64,000 nt of DNA, from assembly GCA_022606135.1 (NCBI GenBank), contig JABYQN010000008.1, positions 2,232,001 through 2,296,000 of the forward strand. Direction: 5' to 3'. This DNA comes from Fomes fomentarius. Lineage: Eukaryota > Basidiomycota > Agaricomycetes > Polyporales > Polyporaceae. Below are positions 35,983 to 47,953 of the stretch, one piece after another; the stretch's first letter is position 1, and each line of letters starts with the position of its first letter. The notes under the pieces are model-generated. The model saw nothing but the letters and a program-made list of their open reading frames with translations, was not told the origin of the DNA and searched no databases. The translations under genes were made by a program, and so were the position numbers.

Positions 35983-37200
35983 GGTGCCGGCCAAACAGAC
36001 AGGAGAGCTCAGCAAGTATTTAGGATCCCTACCCAACAAGTAGATACCGACAGCCGAGGGTAGCAGCTGACCTGCACTGACGCCACAACGACATAGGGAT
36101 AGAGTTACGTCGGTGTCCTCCCTTATCGACGTCTTCTACTGTATTCATTGGGGACCCTGTTACGCCGGTCTAAGGATCTATCAAAGTTGTGTGAGTGAAA
36201 GGAAGGTCTATTGAGAGACATTGTGGGTAATACCGTGCGTCAACGAGGAGACGCACTAACCTCGTGCAGACCTTCCCATCTAATCCTAGACCAGTACCGT
36301 ACCTTAAATGGCCAGCACTGTATAGGGCGTTCATCAGGATGGCAGATGAGCCGGCAGGGACATTGAGGCTGACCATATCCTAGACAGAACTTTCTTCCTA
36401 GCCGTGAAGTTCATGTGGATAGTGCGAGCCATGAATGGACTCGTTCACCGCCGTCGCAAGTTCCATTTGCACGCGTTCGGAGCACAGAGGTAGCATGTAG
36501 CCCAGGTCCCAAAGGCTCAATATCGATATTCCAGTGCGATCGACCTCGAGGGAGTGGATGAGGAACGACAAGTACACACAGTACTTTCGCACGCTCATCA
36601 TCGAGGCGGTTTCCACGTGGATCTATCATCCTCCGCTGCAAGCAATTGAAACTCCGCGTCGTTCGGCGTGACCACACAAAACGACACACGGACCACCCTC
36701 ACCTGTTGATGATCATATAAATCCACTCTATTCAAGTGTCAAGCGCAAATATGCCACTTGTCAATTGCTCATCGCCGTGACTCTACTTAGTCCTGGAGTC
36801 CAATCAGTGGAATGCCAGCAGCAGCACCGTGACTCGGGGCATCTGGCGTACACCGCCTTTGTTGCCACGCTGAACAGGAAGCTTCCAATTGCTTTCTCAG
36901 TTCCTCATTCTCGTAATCGAAGATGTAGTGTTCTCTTCGGCTCATGCACTACAGCGGCTGAAAGATACGTCAAACGTCTTCTATCTCGTTCATCGTACCT
37001 AATGCACAGTTCTTTTCTCATAATGTACGATTGCTTGAAAGCTCTGATTTCAAGTATCGAGTCCTATACATGCTTTCAAGTTGCGCTCCTTTCACACATT
37101 GTGCCATATCCCCATTCTATCCGCATCTCCAATGCCATCGCTCGCAGCCCTCTCATGGAAGATATCAGACGTACTGAGAGCTGCTCAACAATATTCGTAA
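35983..37200. other. intergenic, no supported gene
   Basis: Upstream region of MFS3 and possible 5' part of PYM9. No signal peptide or two-Cys ectodomain could be recognised. Confidence 0.35.
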
Positions 37201-37245
37201 CTGACGACATCCCAAGGTATACCTCTTATCTCAGAGTCTACGCGA

Positions 37246-38268
37246 ATGGACCCTGCAACTATCCCTTCCACCAGTCTCTCCACGACCACAGTCATAACTA
37301 CCTCTACGCCTCCGCAGCCCAGTAAGTTGCCTAAGAAACTCGGTTGCCCAATGTTTGCTAACAGTCTACTGCTGAAGAATCGACTACGACTATTCCGCCA
37401 ATTACCACTCAGTAGTCTGAACAGACCTCTGCGCCCAAGCAGCCTATCCCCACCCCACAGAGCAGTCTGCCACACCCTCCTTACCAACCATACAAACCGC
37501 CGCTACCCCATTGACCTGCGGAAATGATGAAACGGGACTTCTATCAACTTCCTTCACACCGCCCTGCTCCTCGCCTCCGGTCCAGTCCCAGCATCACAGT
37601 ATCCGGCATCCGTCCACAGCTCGAGTGAATTGTTGCTTCACACAGCTGTTGCCGGACCAACAGCAACGCCTTCGAAACATCTCCATCACATTGCGCTCAC
37701 CGTCGGCATTGTGGCTGCCATCGTCCTCATCCTATCAACCATTGCTGCCGGTGCACTGTGCTTCGGACGCGGACGGAGAAGAATCGGTCGAGGTTGCCAC
37801 CGAAAAGATCAATGGTATGTCTCATTTTTAGCTATATCCATGTCCCGCAATATCCGTTCTGACCACGAGTAGGGATATGGTCAGCATCGTTCTCGGATCC
37901 ATGTACCGTCGCGGCGTCACCGCCGTCCATCTGTCGTCAGACCATCGCGGACGCTCCTGTGGCAAACGTACATACGACGTCGAGCATAGACATATCGGAG
38001 CCCTCTCGAAACTCTGATTTGCATGACCTCCCCTCACCATCTCTGACTGCGAACTTTGAGGGCCATACGGCGAATCGAGTGGGTCACTCACTCTACTGTA
38101 CAACGGGAGCTATGCAACGGTTGTGATTCGGTCGGGCAAGAGATACCGATAATATACGAGCTTGATGAAGGTGTTTCCTTTGAAGGAGGTCCGCCAAGCT
38201 GCGACAATCCGCATGGTCCATCCCGCTCTCCTAGGCAGATACACCTCACACTCCTGTCTCCCTATTGA
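37246..38268 (+). pseudogene. PYM9: decayed paralogue of PYM10
   Basis: Thr/Ser/Pro-rich stretches precede a good TM helix at about 37,690-37,760 (LTVGIVAAIVLILSTIAAG). In the next residues the frame that continues the TM (RGRRRIGRGC) differs by one from the frame resembling the PYM10 juxtamembrane (EESVEVATEKING), so a 1-base shift has occurred near 37,770. A GTATGT donor remains. The tail keeps YELDEGVSFEGGPP, a worn form of the class A box, but ends LTLLSPY with a stop where PYM10 has LPPPYQRF. Frameshift plus loss of the PY end argue for a pseudogene. Confidence 0.65.
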
Positions 38269-38716
38269 CGTTACTAGGGCCAACTATTTTTATCAAATTC
38301 TGTATGAGTTGCATTTACCATGGTCTTCAAGTTCTCCCGTGCATGCTGGACGCACCCCTGGTTCGCGGTTCTCCAACTTACCCCCGCCGGAGGAAGCACA
38401 TGTCACACAAATAGAGTATTTTTCTGATGATTTCAGTGGGTAGCATGCATACTAATGGACATTGGCAGTGATGGACAGTGCTCCTAACGTGCAGGATGTC
38501 CATCTTCGCGACCCTGTGACTGCAAAAAAAAGATTCACTCAAGATCTTTCGGGTTGATATTGGGAACCACTAGTACAGATCATTCGGTACTTTTAGTGCA
38601 CATCTTCAGCTACCGGTCTTATGTCAGTCTATGTTGCACCGCAGTGCCCATATCCTAATTTAAGTGCCCTCTTCTTGCTACTCTCATCTCTGCCACCCCC
38701 AACTCGTCGCATCCTC
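38269..38716. other. intergenic spacer
   Basis: Between PYM9 and PYM10. No feature recognised apart from a short A tract at about 38523. Confidence 0.35.
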
Positions 38717-39926
38717 ATGGCCAGAGTAACTGTCTGCTCAACACTTGCGTTCAGTAACAAACTTACGACCACTGCTACCGTCTTCTGCTATCCGGATATC
38801 GGAGATGGACCAACAACGGAATCGCTGCCTACTACGACCAATTCTACTATGCGCGCTCATGCTGGTACGTCAACACTATACCACTCTTTAGACGAAGACT
38901 GACATGACTGAGCATGAAGACTCAACTGCGGACATTCCTCCATCATCTACCCAGCAGGACCACCCGACTGGCACATCACAACCCACCCCACCTAGCGCTA
39001 CACAATCCCCTACTAGTTCAGCTCCTTCCTCACGTCCCACGTCTGCCACCCCTCCCCAACCAACCTCTGAGCACAGTGGAACACTGGGCTCTGTACGAAC
39101 CTCTTCCGGATCATTATCACTGGCACCGTCTCCCTCTACACCTTCCTCCCCTTCGCCCACAACAATAGCTGACAGTGCGAGTAATCTATCCCACACATGG
39201 CCAATCACGGCGTCTTCCGGATCCTCGCGCGCCACTGAACACTTCTCTAATGTTGGACTCATCGTCGGTATCATCGCCGCTCTTCTGGCTGTAACCGCTG
39301 TCGCTGCTGGCGCGCTCTATTGGCGATGCCGACGCAGGTGCAGGAGTTCCGAGGTCATTAAGCTTGAGAAGGCCAATGGTATGTGTTTAATGACAATTCA
39401 TCCATCGCGCACCATCAGTTCTTATGATTTGGTTCGACCAACTTATCACTCAGATACCCGGACAGCATCCATCTCAGAAACCCCTTCTCATTTCACGCCG
39501 TCAGCCATCTGTCAAACGGACATCTCGGGCGTATGTTCGCACCAGATACCTGCACGCTTCCTTACAGCCTTGGAAACCGACACAGCGCGGCTCTCACCTT
39601 CTGCGGATAAATCGTACGAGTCATCCGACTTGACCAGCTCAAGGGCCGTGAATCTGGAACCTTTGGCAGTGGTAACAACAACAAACCCGGGCCTGGGAGC
39701 GAGCGGCCCTGAGGATTCAGGAGTTCCATCAGCAAGATATGAGCTACGGAGGGACATTCACCCTTCAGACACTGAGAGGCATGTGGTGTACGAGCTTGAT
39801 GGTGGGGTACGTCTGGAAGGAGGTCCGCTGAGCTTGGACCACGATCATGGTCCCTCAGGCTCGAATTGTCATGGCCCGGTAGAGCGGATACCTCTGATCC
39901 TTCCTCCTCCATATCAACGCTTCTAG
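38717..39926 (+). CDS. PYM10: PY-tail single-pass membrane protein, class A
   Basis: Exons 38717-38864, 38920-39378 and 39454-39926 keep phase at each junction and give about 359 residues. A short N-terminal part with two Cys is followed by a Pro/Ser/Thr stalk. TM helix about 160-184 (GLIVGIIAALLAVTAVAAG), then RCRRRCR. The second intron (75 bp) is a multiple of three without stop, so retention would add 25 residues. The tail contains YELDGGVRLEGGP and ends LPPPYQRF. No strong signal peptide at this ATG; the frame is open upstream to 38621, so the start is provisional. Confidence 0.75.
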
Positions 39927-40094
39927 GTACTCTTTGTAACCCAGCTCTGCCTATTCTCGTAGGCTTACGTACCTGAAGAACAAGACTGATTCTGAACATC
40001 GACACTGAACATTGACATGGGGAACTACGAGCCTGCCAACGGTCTAGCAGACAGTCTACAGAGCTCATACCTGTGTCTGTGTCCTGTTTTCGAC

Positions 40095-40249
40095 CTCGAT
40101 CCAGTGCTTGACGCTATCCAATTGTCGGGTGCGCTTCCATCTGCCATGTGAGACGCCGGTTGTCAACTGTACTGGCACCTTCATACATCAATCCTACAAG
40201 TACTCTTTGCGGATGTCGTTAGCCCCGCTCTTCCCTTCACCAACACGCC
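40095..40249 (+). repeat. 5' flank shared by PYM11 and PYM12 (copy 1)
   Basis: The stretch before the PYM11 start matches 43,530-43,687 before PYM12, including TTCATACATCAATCCTA and CTTCCCTTCACCAACACG just before both ATGs. It marks a duplication that included the promoter, so the two genes may share expression. Confidence 0.6.
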
Positions 40250-41667
40250 ATGTCCGTCACTCTTGGGGGAACCTTGGGACAGGGGGGAACAGTCTGCGAC
40301 CCTTTCATTGACCAAGACGGTATTACTGAGTACCGGAACTGCCGTCTAGATCCAGGGGGCCAGACTAGCCCTAGCGGATACCAAAGCTCATCACCCCATG
40401 GTGCGTTGGCCTTTACATTTGCTTCACTCGGGCTGACCTGTATGGTGTAAAGGTAATGATCCACCGCCACCTGCAGCGCGCCCGGCACAAGATACAACAA
40501 CGACTAGCAGTTTTCTGACGACGTCGGAAAACGAGATATCGACGCATATAACCTCTTCCCACAAAACCCTTCCCGTGGTGACCTCTACGCATTCCTCTCC
40601 CGACGCACCCGCATCCCCGTCCACATCCCCGTCCCACCCACTTCCGCAGTCCATCCAGATCACTGGTACTTCTACTGTCACAGTGATGATTGCCTCCGAA
40701 TCACTGAATCCTCCTTCGACGGTCATACAGACCTCCACATCCATTGTGGAGTCAACTCAACGGCGAGGTGCAGGGCTCTCTGCGGGCGCCACTGCAGGCA
40801 TAATTGTGGCCGTTCTTGTACTCGCCCTCCTCGTTGCAGCAGGTCTTTGGTGGCGGCGCAGACACCACACAGCGATATCACATAACCCGGACTTTCCTAG
40901 CGGATCAAGCATCTCCACCCCAAGTGGTTTACCTTCTGTGGCGATGAGTGACGTTCCCACTGCTGTGGGGTCCAAGCGCGCTGTAAATCGTTCTGGAGTA
41001 CTTGCAGGGAACTCTCTCGGATCAGTAGCATCTTCACCCTCTCTCTTGGTATATTCTAGACAGCGCTGGCGTTCGCGCCGCTCACATCTCCCACCTCTCG
41101 AGGGTATGTACTATCCATCCCGGTTTAACGTCAGGCTTCAGGCTAACAGCGATCTCAGATGACGACCCATTCGCGTCTACACCAGCGCGGCCGCAGATAT
41201 CTGCAAGCGACCTTGTGGGAATGAGCGAACGCAGTTACTTGACCCCATCGCCCTTCACCCTCTCCGCGCAGGGACTCAGCGCGACGAGCTCAGCTGGGCG
41301 CGCGCGTTACCGCAAGGGCGAGGCCATGCCAACACTGCGTCCAGAGATCACCAGGAGCGCGCGCACTGATAGTGCACTACCGCCCAGACTCGATCCTCGC
41401 GCTTTGCCCACCCTTGACGGCACCTCTGCTGGTCGCTCTCCGTCACGCGCACCCACGAAGACATGGTTTAGAGAGTCCAGCGCGCGTTCTGCAACGCCTG
41501 CGGACGCACTCCTGCCCCACTTAGGACATGAGGGGTCCGCAGACACACTGTGTAGAGGGAGGACTGCCGTCGATGGCGGTGTCTGTCTGGCGGGCGGTCC
41601 TCTGGACGAGGCTGTTGATGACACGGACGACTCGGAGACACTTCCGCCGCCATATCAGCGCTATTGA
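40250..41667 (+). CDS. PYM11: chimeric PY-tail protein, class B head and TM joined to class A tail of PYM5
   Basis: Exons 40250-40439, 40492-41103 and 41159-41667 keep phase at both junctions and give about 436 residues. The N-terminal part and TM (about 156-182, GATAGIIVAVLVLALLVAA) match PYM12, down to NPPSTVIQTSTSIVES. From about 40,931 the sequence matches PYM5 instead, through its juxtamembrane, intron and tail, ending LPPPYQRY with the box DGGVCLAGGP. The copied PYM5 TM has lost its hydrophobic core (GNSLGSVASSPSLLVYS), leaving one functional TM. An open frame with all splice sites suggests a working fusion gene, not a pseudogene. Confidence 0.78.
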
Positions 41668-42567
41668 TGCAGGATGGTATGATTGTTCCCTCCGCGGCGA
41701 CTTCTTGATACTTGCCGCTGTCTGTATGCACCTCATCACGTATTCGTCCAGAAGAAAACGCCTACACACGTGGGCGGCACAATCGCTCTCTACCCGCTTT
41801 GCTCCGCGGGGGTGGCGGCGCATGAGGTAAAATTGGCGCCGGTGAAGGAGGAAGCCCTGCTTATGGGAAGACACTGCGATGATGTGATCGAGCAAGAGAA
41901 TTGAAGACGGGCGATATCTGACTCGGTGTCAATTATTTCACTGTATTTAGTGTACGGGTTCCTGGTATAGCTACAAGTTGATCTTCTTCCTCCTTCCTCC
42001 CCATGTACACGTCTTACAATCCCTAAATACAGCAGTGTCGAGTGTTAACTCACACGTATAATGCATTGACGCGACAAGTTCGATATCAGGCCGGTTGGTT
42101 TCCCGTGCCATCACGCATCATCCACGCGACTCACCCTCGAGCAACAGTCAACGACGAGAGTCACGCAACAAAGGTACGTGATACATATCTCTTGTTCCAG
42201 ATACACCCACTGACGTTTTCTGAGTTGATCGTACATGGTGTTTCATCTTCTCAAAACGACGTATACCTCAGTCTGCTTCCCCTCCTCCGAAACCGTTCCG
42301 TACTACAATGTATCATATAACCGTCTCTACAGGTAGCTGATTCTCGAGGCTCTAACATTGACAAGTTTTCGTGCATATGGCAGACAAGTCCCCTAGGACA
42401 ATGGGATTTTCACTAGCCGGTTAGGGTATATTCGACTGCTGGTGCCATGCAAACCATGGTTGTCAGTGTGAGCTGCCTTCGAAAGGTGAGCATCTGGTTG
42501 ACACGACAATAGCTCGATTCAACCTCGTCGTACCTGTTTCGATATCAGTCCTGGCTCTCTCCCTGTT
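40931..42567 (+). repeat. segmental duplication, copy 2
   Basis: Direct-repeat partner of 16,558-18,200. It carries the 3' half of a PYM5-like gene (now part of PYM11), the spacer and the 5' end of a PYM6-like gene. The junction with class B sequence lies at about 40,915-40,931. Confidence 0.72.
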
Positions 42568-43050
42568 GACTCGTTGAGAACATCTGGGGGGATAGAGAGC
42601 ATGAAGGAATCTGTCGGCTTGCGACATGGCGTGTTTCTGCATTCGGTAGCTCAAACAAGTACCTTACACACAGTGACACCAAATGCCCTGCTGACACTGA
42701 TTCTGGCTTTCGGCTCAGCGAAATTCTGCATTCAGTATCCCCATGTTACATGATGCCGATAGGTCAGTTGGCAGCAGAGAGCACGCGTCCACCATCATCC
42801 GGCGGGATCCGGCGGACTCGGTGCCATATTTCAGTTATTCAGGACTCGTTTTACCTACGATCACTCACTGCCTAGGGCAGACCAACTCAAATTCAGTACT
42901 ACCGACTGCCTGCCTTCGTAACAAGCATGATGTTATCTTTGATGGATAGGACGTACAAGTTACTGCCTCTCAGGTCAACTGTGCTTCGGAGTCCTCCTCC
43001 ATATTAACGATAGTCCCCATAATCACGGTCCGCCTGATCTTGTTAGCGTG
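42430..43050 (+). pseudogene. relic of a PYM6-like gene, split by an insertion
   Basis: 42,430-42,575 matches the PYM6 5' exon and first intron, but a stop (CGTTGA) cuts the leader. After an insert, 42,850-42,960 again follows PYM6 (CACTGCCTAGGGCAGACCAA) and then decays. A TCCTCCTCCATATTAA segment near 43,000 resembles a worn PPPY end. No continuous frame remains. Confidence 0.6.
42576..42842. mobile_element. 267-bp insertion flanked by GACTCGTT repeats
   Basis: Within the PYM6-like relic, GACTCGTT occurs at 42568-42575 and again at 42843-42850, where PYM6 has a single CACTCGTT. This looks like an 8-bp target-site duplication around a non-autonomous insert. The insert has no obvious terminal inverted repeats or coding capacity, so the element class is open. 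Confidence 0.45.
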
Positions 43051-43529
43051 AGTTCTCTAGTTGATGATGATCTTGCTCTTGATAGTATGGTCTGGTATGG
43101 TGTACACAGCGGATTCAAGTATCGTATGAGGCAGTGTGAGCGTAGCCGCTTACAGACAGATTACGTTACATGTTGTCACACACGTGCGCTAGCGCACGCA
43201 CGGTTGGCAGATGCCATCTCCAAGGTTTGCTCCCTTACTTTGCTGCTACGTTCACATATGCACCTTTGATACATTAATGCCTGATACGCTTCTAGTCTCC
43301 GTGATACTAGGACAATCAACAAGATTACACAAGATTCCATTCGATGATGGACTGTTCTTATCTCGGTTCGAAGCAAAAACAGATTGGATGCCGATAACTT
43401 GAATGTTCACCATATTTCAGTCCATGACGGCAAGATGGCGATAGCCAAGATTATATCTGCCGAGTACTTAGCATTGATATGCGGAATTGCGAGGCCATAG
43501 AGCTTAGTCATGTGTCGTCGTTCTTAAAC
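43051..43529. other. intergenic, no supported gene
   Basis: Spacer between the relic and the duplicated 5' flank of PYM12. Nothing recognised. Confidence 0.35.
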
Positions 43530-43687
43530 CCAATCCAATTCTTGAGGCTGTCCAAGTCTCGGGTACGCTTCAATGTATCACTGGTTCTTCAGCTATCAGC
43601 ACAACACTTTCATACATCAATCCTATGTGGGCACACAAATACCCTCGCCGATGTCGATAGCCCCTCTCTTCCCTTCACCAACACGTC
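43530..43687 (+). repeat. 5' flank shared by PYM11 and PYM12 (copy 2)
   Basis: Partner of 40095-40249; see there. Confidence 0.6.
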
Positions 43688-44688
43688 ATGACTGCTACTT
43701 TTTGGGGGCAGGTCTGCGACACTCGCATTGTCAGCAGTGTTATTGGGTACTTCAACTGCCGTCCAGATCAAGGGGGCCAGACTGGCCCTAGCGGATACCA
43801 GAGCTCACCACCCCATGGTATGTTGTCGTTTACATTCACTTCACTCAGGCTGACTTGTATGTGTAAAGGTAGTGATCCCACACCACTTACAACGGGTCCG
43901 GCACAAGATAGGACAACAACGAGGACTTTTCTGACGACAGCGGAAACCGAGATGGCGACGTATACTATACCCTCTTCCTCTACATCCCTCCACGGGACTT
44001 CTACGTATTCCTCTCCCGGGACCTCTACGCATTCCTCACCCGGGACCCATATGCATTTCCCGGACGTAGTACCCGCATCTCCGTCCCATATACCTCCGAA
44101 ATCTATCCAGAGCACTAGTGTTTCCACTGCCACTGCCACAGTCACGATTGCCTCCGATTCACTGAATCCTCCTTCGACAGTCACACAGACCTCCACCTCC
44201 ATTGTGGAGTCAACTCAACGGCGGGGTGCAGGACTCTCTGCGGGCGCCACTGCAGGCATAATTGTAGCCGTTCTTGTCTTCGTTCTCCTCGCTTCGGCAG
44301 TTTCTTGGTTGCTCTGGAAGCGCAGACGCCGTCTCACGACGGCGCTGTCACACAACTTACCTGGCGGTTCAACTTCCGGTCAGTCGTGATCAGATTCATT
44401 CATATATTCTCTATACGTTGCTGACGGCTTGTACCCATAGCGCTTTGGCAAACTTCGTACGGCGACGAAGCTTTGCCGCCTTATGTCCCTTCGCAATCAG
44501 TTGAAGGAGCAAAGAGACCTGTATCGGAGAAGACAAACCTCCCTGCTCTTCCTCAGTATGGGTACACGTTGGATGAGCCGCAGGTGCAATACGGGAGCGA
44601 GATTGCGTGTGACGATGGCACGTCGATATACGGTCCGGATGACATCAGTCGGCTTAGCCCATTAAGGCCGCTTCGTCGGGTGGAGTAG
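43688..44688 (+). CDS. PYM12: PY-tail single-pass membrane protein, class B
   Basis: Exons 43688-43856, 43908-44378 and 44441-44688 are in phase (about 295 residues). The short N-terminal part has Cys residues and the segment GGQTGPSGYQSSPPHG shared with PYM11. The stalk contains repeats of the type YSSPGTSTHSSPGT. TM helix about 163-190 (GATAGIIVAVLVFVLLASA), then WKRRRR. The tail is class B: DEALPPYVPSQ, then LPQYGYTLDEPQVQYG, ending PLRRVE. LPPY and LPQY both fit [L/P]PxY. No signal peptide is evident, a general feature of class B genes here except PYM19. Confidence 0.78.
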
Positions 44689-45759
44689 GTTGAGGTAGAC
44701 ATGTCTGGTGTGTATATATTCTTTCCTCTTCCCTCCCTCACAGGTACTGACACCGGCTTGTACCACAGGCGGAGGGCTGTCTAGAACTTGGACAGTGATG
44801 ATCAGTGGTGCATATCAGTACCGCAGCGATACCGAGCGCGTGATTTACGATGTACCAATGCGAGCATCGACATCAACAATATATATCCAACCTTACCTCC
44901 TCGCCGAACAAACGGTGTGCGACAACTCCGGACATCTCTCCTACTTGTTCATCCGCTCGGATTGTGATGTAGTCTCAGTGACTGCGTCGGACTGAACGCG
45001 GCGTCCTTGCGATGGGGCTCTTTGGGTTCCTATTGTTCTCTGAGATTCCCGCTGTGGCCGGAGGACGGCAGATACGGTCTTCAATCTATACACTCATCCG
45101 TTTGCTATGCTTACTCTGATCATCGATGTCGACACGTTTTCTAAACCTATCATGGTGACAGTCTCTTGGCCGTGATGACAGACTTGTGTACTGTCATCCG
45201 CTTGCGACACGGACCGGCGGTTGTACAACACGCAGTACGTCTCAACTCTCATAGTTCCGCAAGTGCTGACTTCCTCCTTTAGGTGAAATTTTACCTCCTC
45301 TTCGTCCGGTGCTACCTCTGACTTCAAGTTGACATAACGCCACACTGTTTCATATTATGGTATGTTTGTGTGCCTAATACTGATTACTAAAACGTCGAAG
45401 GCCAGACCCATGAGAAGGGCAGTACTGACGGCCAGAAATAGCGACTCATAGGAGGTCATAGTCTTGCTGCTCAGGGGAGATGTCGCATTGTAGGTTGATC
45501 GGTACGTAGTGTATCTTCACATGAATCGCAATTAGCTGAAGGCGATACGCACACAGTGTAAAACTCCTGCGGCGTACGCATGGCGGTGATATCCTCGAAA
45601 GGTTCGCCTCATCTCTTGACTCATTGGTTGCCGTGCCATTCGGATTAAGAAGTGATAATGCCAGATGTGTCGGACACACCTGGAATGGTGTCCTATATAA
45701 CTGTTCTCGTTCGTCCTAGTTTGTCTACACTTCACTCTTTCGGACTGGCTTTGTGTACG
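44689..45759. other. intergenic; weak remnant of a class A tail possible
   Basis: A frame at 44,815-44,995 contains SDTERVIYDVPM, faintly like SDTERHVVYELDGG of PYM10, but without box or PY end. Otherwise nothing recognised. Confidence 0.25.
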
Positions 45760-46651
45760 ATGACTGACTCCTTCCTCCATGACCCAGCCTCTTGTCAACA
45801 AAGTGCGCCTATCAGGGGCGGGTTCACTGTCTCTTTCCAATTCGGCATAGGAGATAATACGCCACCGCAACGTGAAAGCCAAGGGCAGACCTGCGGTGTG
45901 TTTCTAATGCAACAGTACTGGTCGTATCCTTCTCTAATACAGTGAAAGGTTCCACAATGCCCTTGTCTCCTCCACCAACTATCGATTCTGCCGTCAATAT
46001 CCAGCCTACATCTTCGCAAAATGGCATCCCTCCGTCCTCTTCCAACCTGTTGTCCCCTGTAACGTCTACATCGATCGTTACGATAGTCTCTGGAGAGACC
46101 ATCGTCATGACTGTGCACGACGACGACAAACCAACTCAGAGCAGTGGAGAATCCACGATAAAGTCAGACGACTCTGTGGGATCGATCTCGGTATCGACAG
46201 AGGTTGTGACGGTGACCTCAGTCCCGCAGCATCCCGGGAGAGTATCAAACGGCGGAGTAGCGGGCATAGCCATAGCTATATCCATCTTTCTTCTACTGGT
46301 GCTTGCCGGTGCTTGGCTCATCTGGAAACGCCGACACCACCGAAGGTCGTCGGGCGGCGTTTCGGGCATCTCACAATTCGGTACGTCACCGGTACTGTCA
46401 CATCGCCGGTTCCATCTGCATCTGTCTGACATTTACTGGTGTTCAATTCTTCCTAATTTCTGATATTCGCAGCGCCTTTGACACAGCAACCTGATCCTGA
46501 AATACGACCTGCGTACCCAAGCACGCCGCGAGACACGAAGCTACGCCCTGTCTCGGGAAAGACAGGCCTTCCTCCGCTCCCAGAGTATGGGTACACAGCC
46601 CCCGAGCCGCAGATACACAGCGAGAGTGAACTCAAAGCACATAGTCTGTAG
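45760..46651 (+). CDS. PYM13: PY-tail single-pass membrane protein, class B
   Basis: Exons 45760-45895, 45943-46380 and 46473-46651 join in phase (introns 47 and 92 bp), about 250 residues. The short outer part has two Cys (ASCQQ, QTCG). Ser/Thr stalk, then TM about 147-172 (GGVAGIAIAISIFLLLVLA) and WKRRHHRR. The class B tail reads EIRPAYPS and LPEYGYTAPEPQI. In the first motif the usual LPPY is RPAY, so only LPEY is a good [L/P]PxY match. The shortest intact member in the window. Confidence 0.75.
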
Positions 46652-47940
46652 AGTCTTTCCATGTTTTCCCTTTGGGCCTACTATAGTTGCTCCGAGTAGG
46701 TATACCATCAAAGTAGATCTACCTGTCCCTGTGTCACTTCAGTTCGCAGGCTTCATTCGAGCACAGACAGACCTCAAGAGCCAAGCCATGCACGTATCTA
46801 CGTTGTCCATATTGAAGTGCTCATGTATATGTAGTAATAGTATCTCACCCTACCATGATTGCTCTGAGCGCGTGGCATGATTGACCTTCAAGCAAGGACT
46901 CAAGGAGTGACTCACGTACTTGAACTCAATTGAAATGAGCATACTCGGCAGACCTAGAAGCAATAATACAACACTACTATCACTGCGGAGTGCCAGTACT
47001 ACTGGTCCATCCGACTCCGGCCGCGAAGGCACGCACACCTCACAGCACATATGTATCAGTCAATGTCATCAGACTCGCCGTCGTCCGCCGAGTTTGGAAC
47101 AGTGAGGCGTGACGTCACGCTGTCTGTGACTCAGACCAAACAAACCCAAAGAGCTTTTGCAAACGCTGTTGATGGCCGTGCACTTTCTCCTCACCTTCAC
47201 AAGGGCCTCCTCACTTAACTTGTCCCTACCTTCTTCAACCTTGCTTGATGTTTCGAGCTTGGTTCCACATGTCGCTCTCAATCTGGTATTGACAGCACAT
47301 CTAGTGGATCGATCGCTCAAACGACTCCCTCCTTACACAACCGACAGTTCAAACGTTCGTCGGGTGATCTGGAGTATCTGGAGTATGAACGTTGATTTGT
47401 GGGGGTCTCAGGATGAATCATATACTGGTATGTATCCATTAATTGGTACTTCAAGCACGACAAGGGGAGGGCGGCATGGAGCATCGAGACATCTCCACGC
47501 GACAACTTGGTGGGTATATCGTATAAATTCTGCTCGGACGCAATGTGTACATGTTGTCCGAGCTGTACTCATGTGCCAGAATACAACCAGGCTATTCAAA
47601 CTTTGACTTTGGGTCTCGGGATCATATCGCAGTTCATTACGCGTGGAGTGTAGTACACTGGCTTAAAGCGTCCCAGACACTAGATTCTCTTGTCCCAACT
47701 GGCCTGCTTACCACGTCCTCCAGCATCTGGATCTAGTCCAAGTCCGATCCTCCTCCCCACCCCTTGGCTGAGATAGCACTCGAATGCGCTTGCGAGGCCG
47801 TTCTCGGTGTCTTATATATCTATGATTGGCATGAGCTCTCTGGGTTCCCGTTGAAAGGTTCGCTATCATAGTTCTTTAGGTTTGCGCTGATCTACCCACG
47901 CCATAATATGGTTTCCCAGGTGAACGCACCCCTCACCCAC
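46652..47940. other. intergenic; unclear open frame at 47157-47606
   Basis: The frame at 47157-47606 begins with a moderately hydrophobic run and contains RLPPYTTD, but has no TM, box or stalk. It may be another worn PYM fragment. No other feature. Confidence 0.25.
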
Positions 47941-47953
47941 GAACACTTCCACT

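Noticed and set aside
40440..40491. Apparent frameshift and stop (TAA) in PYM11 against PYM12
   Set aside because: Both genes have a GTATG donor at this place and an acceptor about 50 bases on; removing this intron restores phase in both, so no frameshift is needed.
47157..47606. 149-codon open frame with RLPPYTTD
   Set aside because: No TM, stalk, conserved box or splice context; one LPPY is not enough to call a gene.
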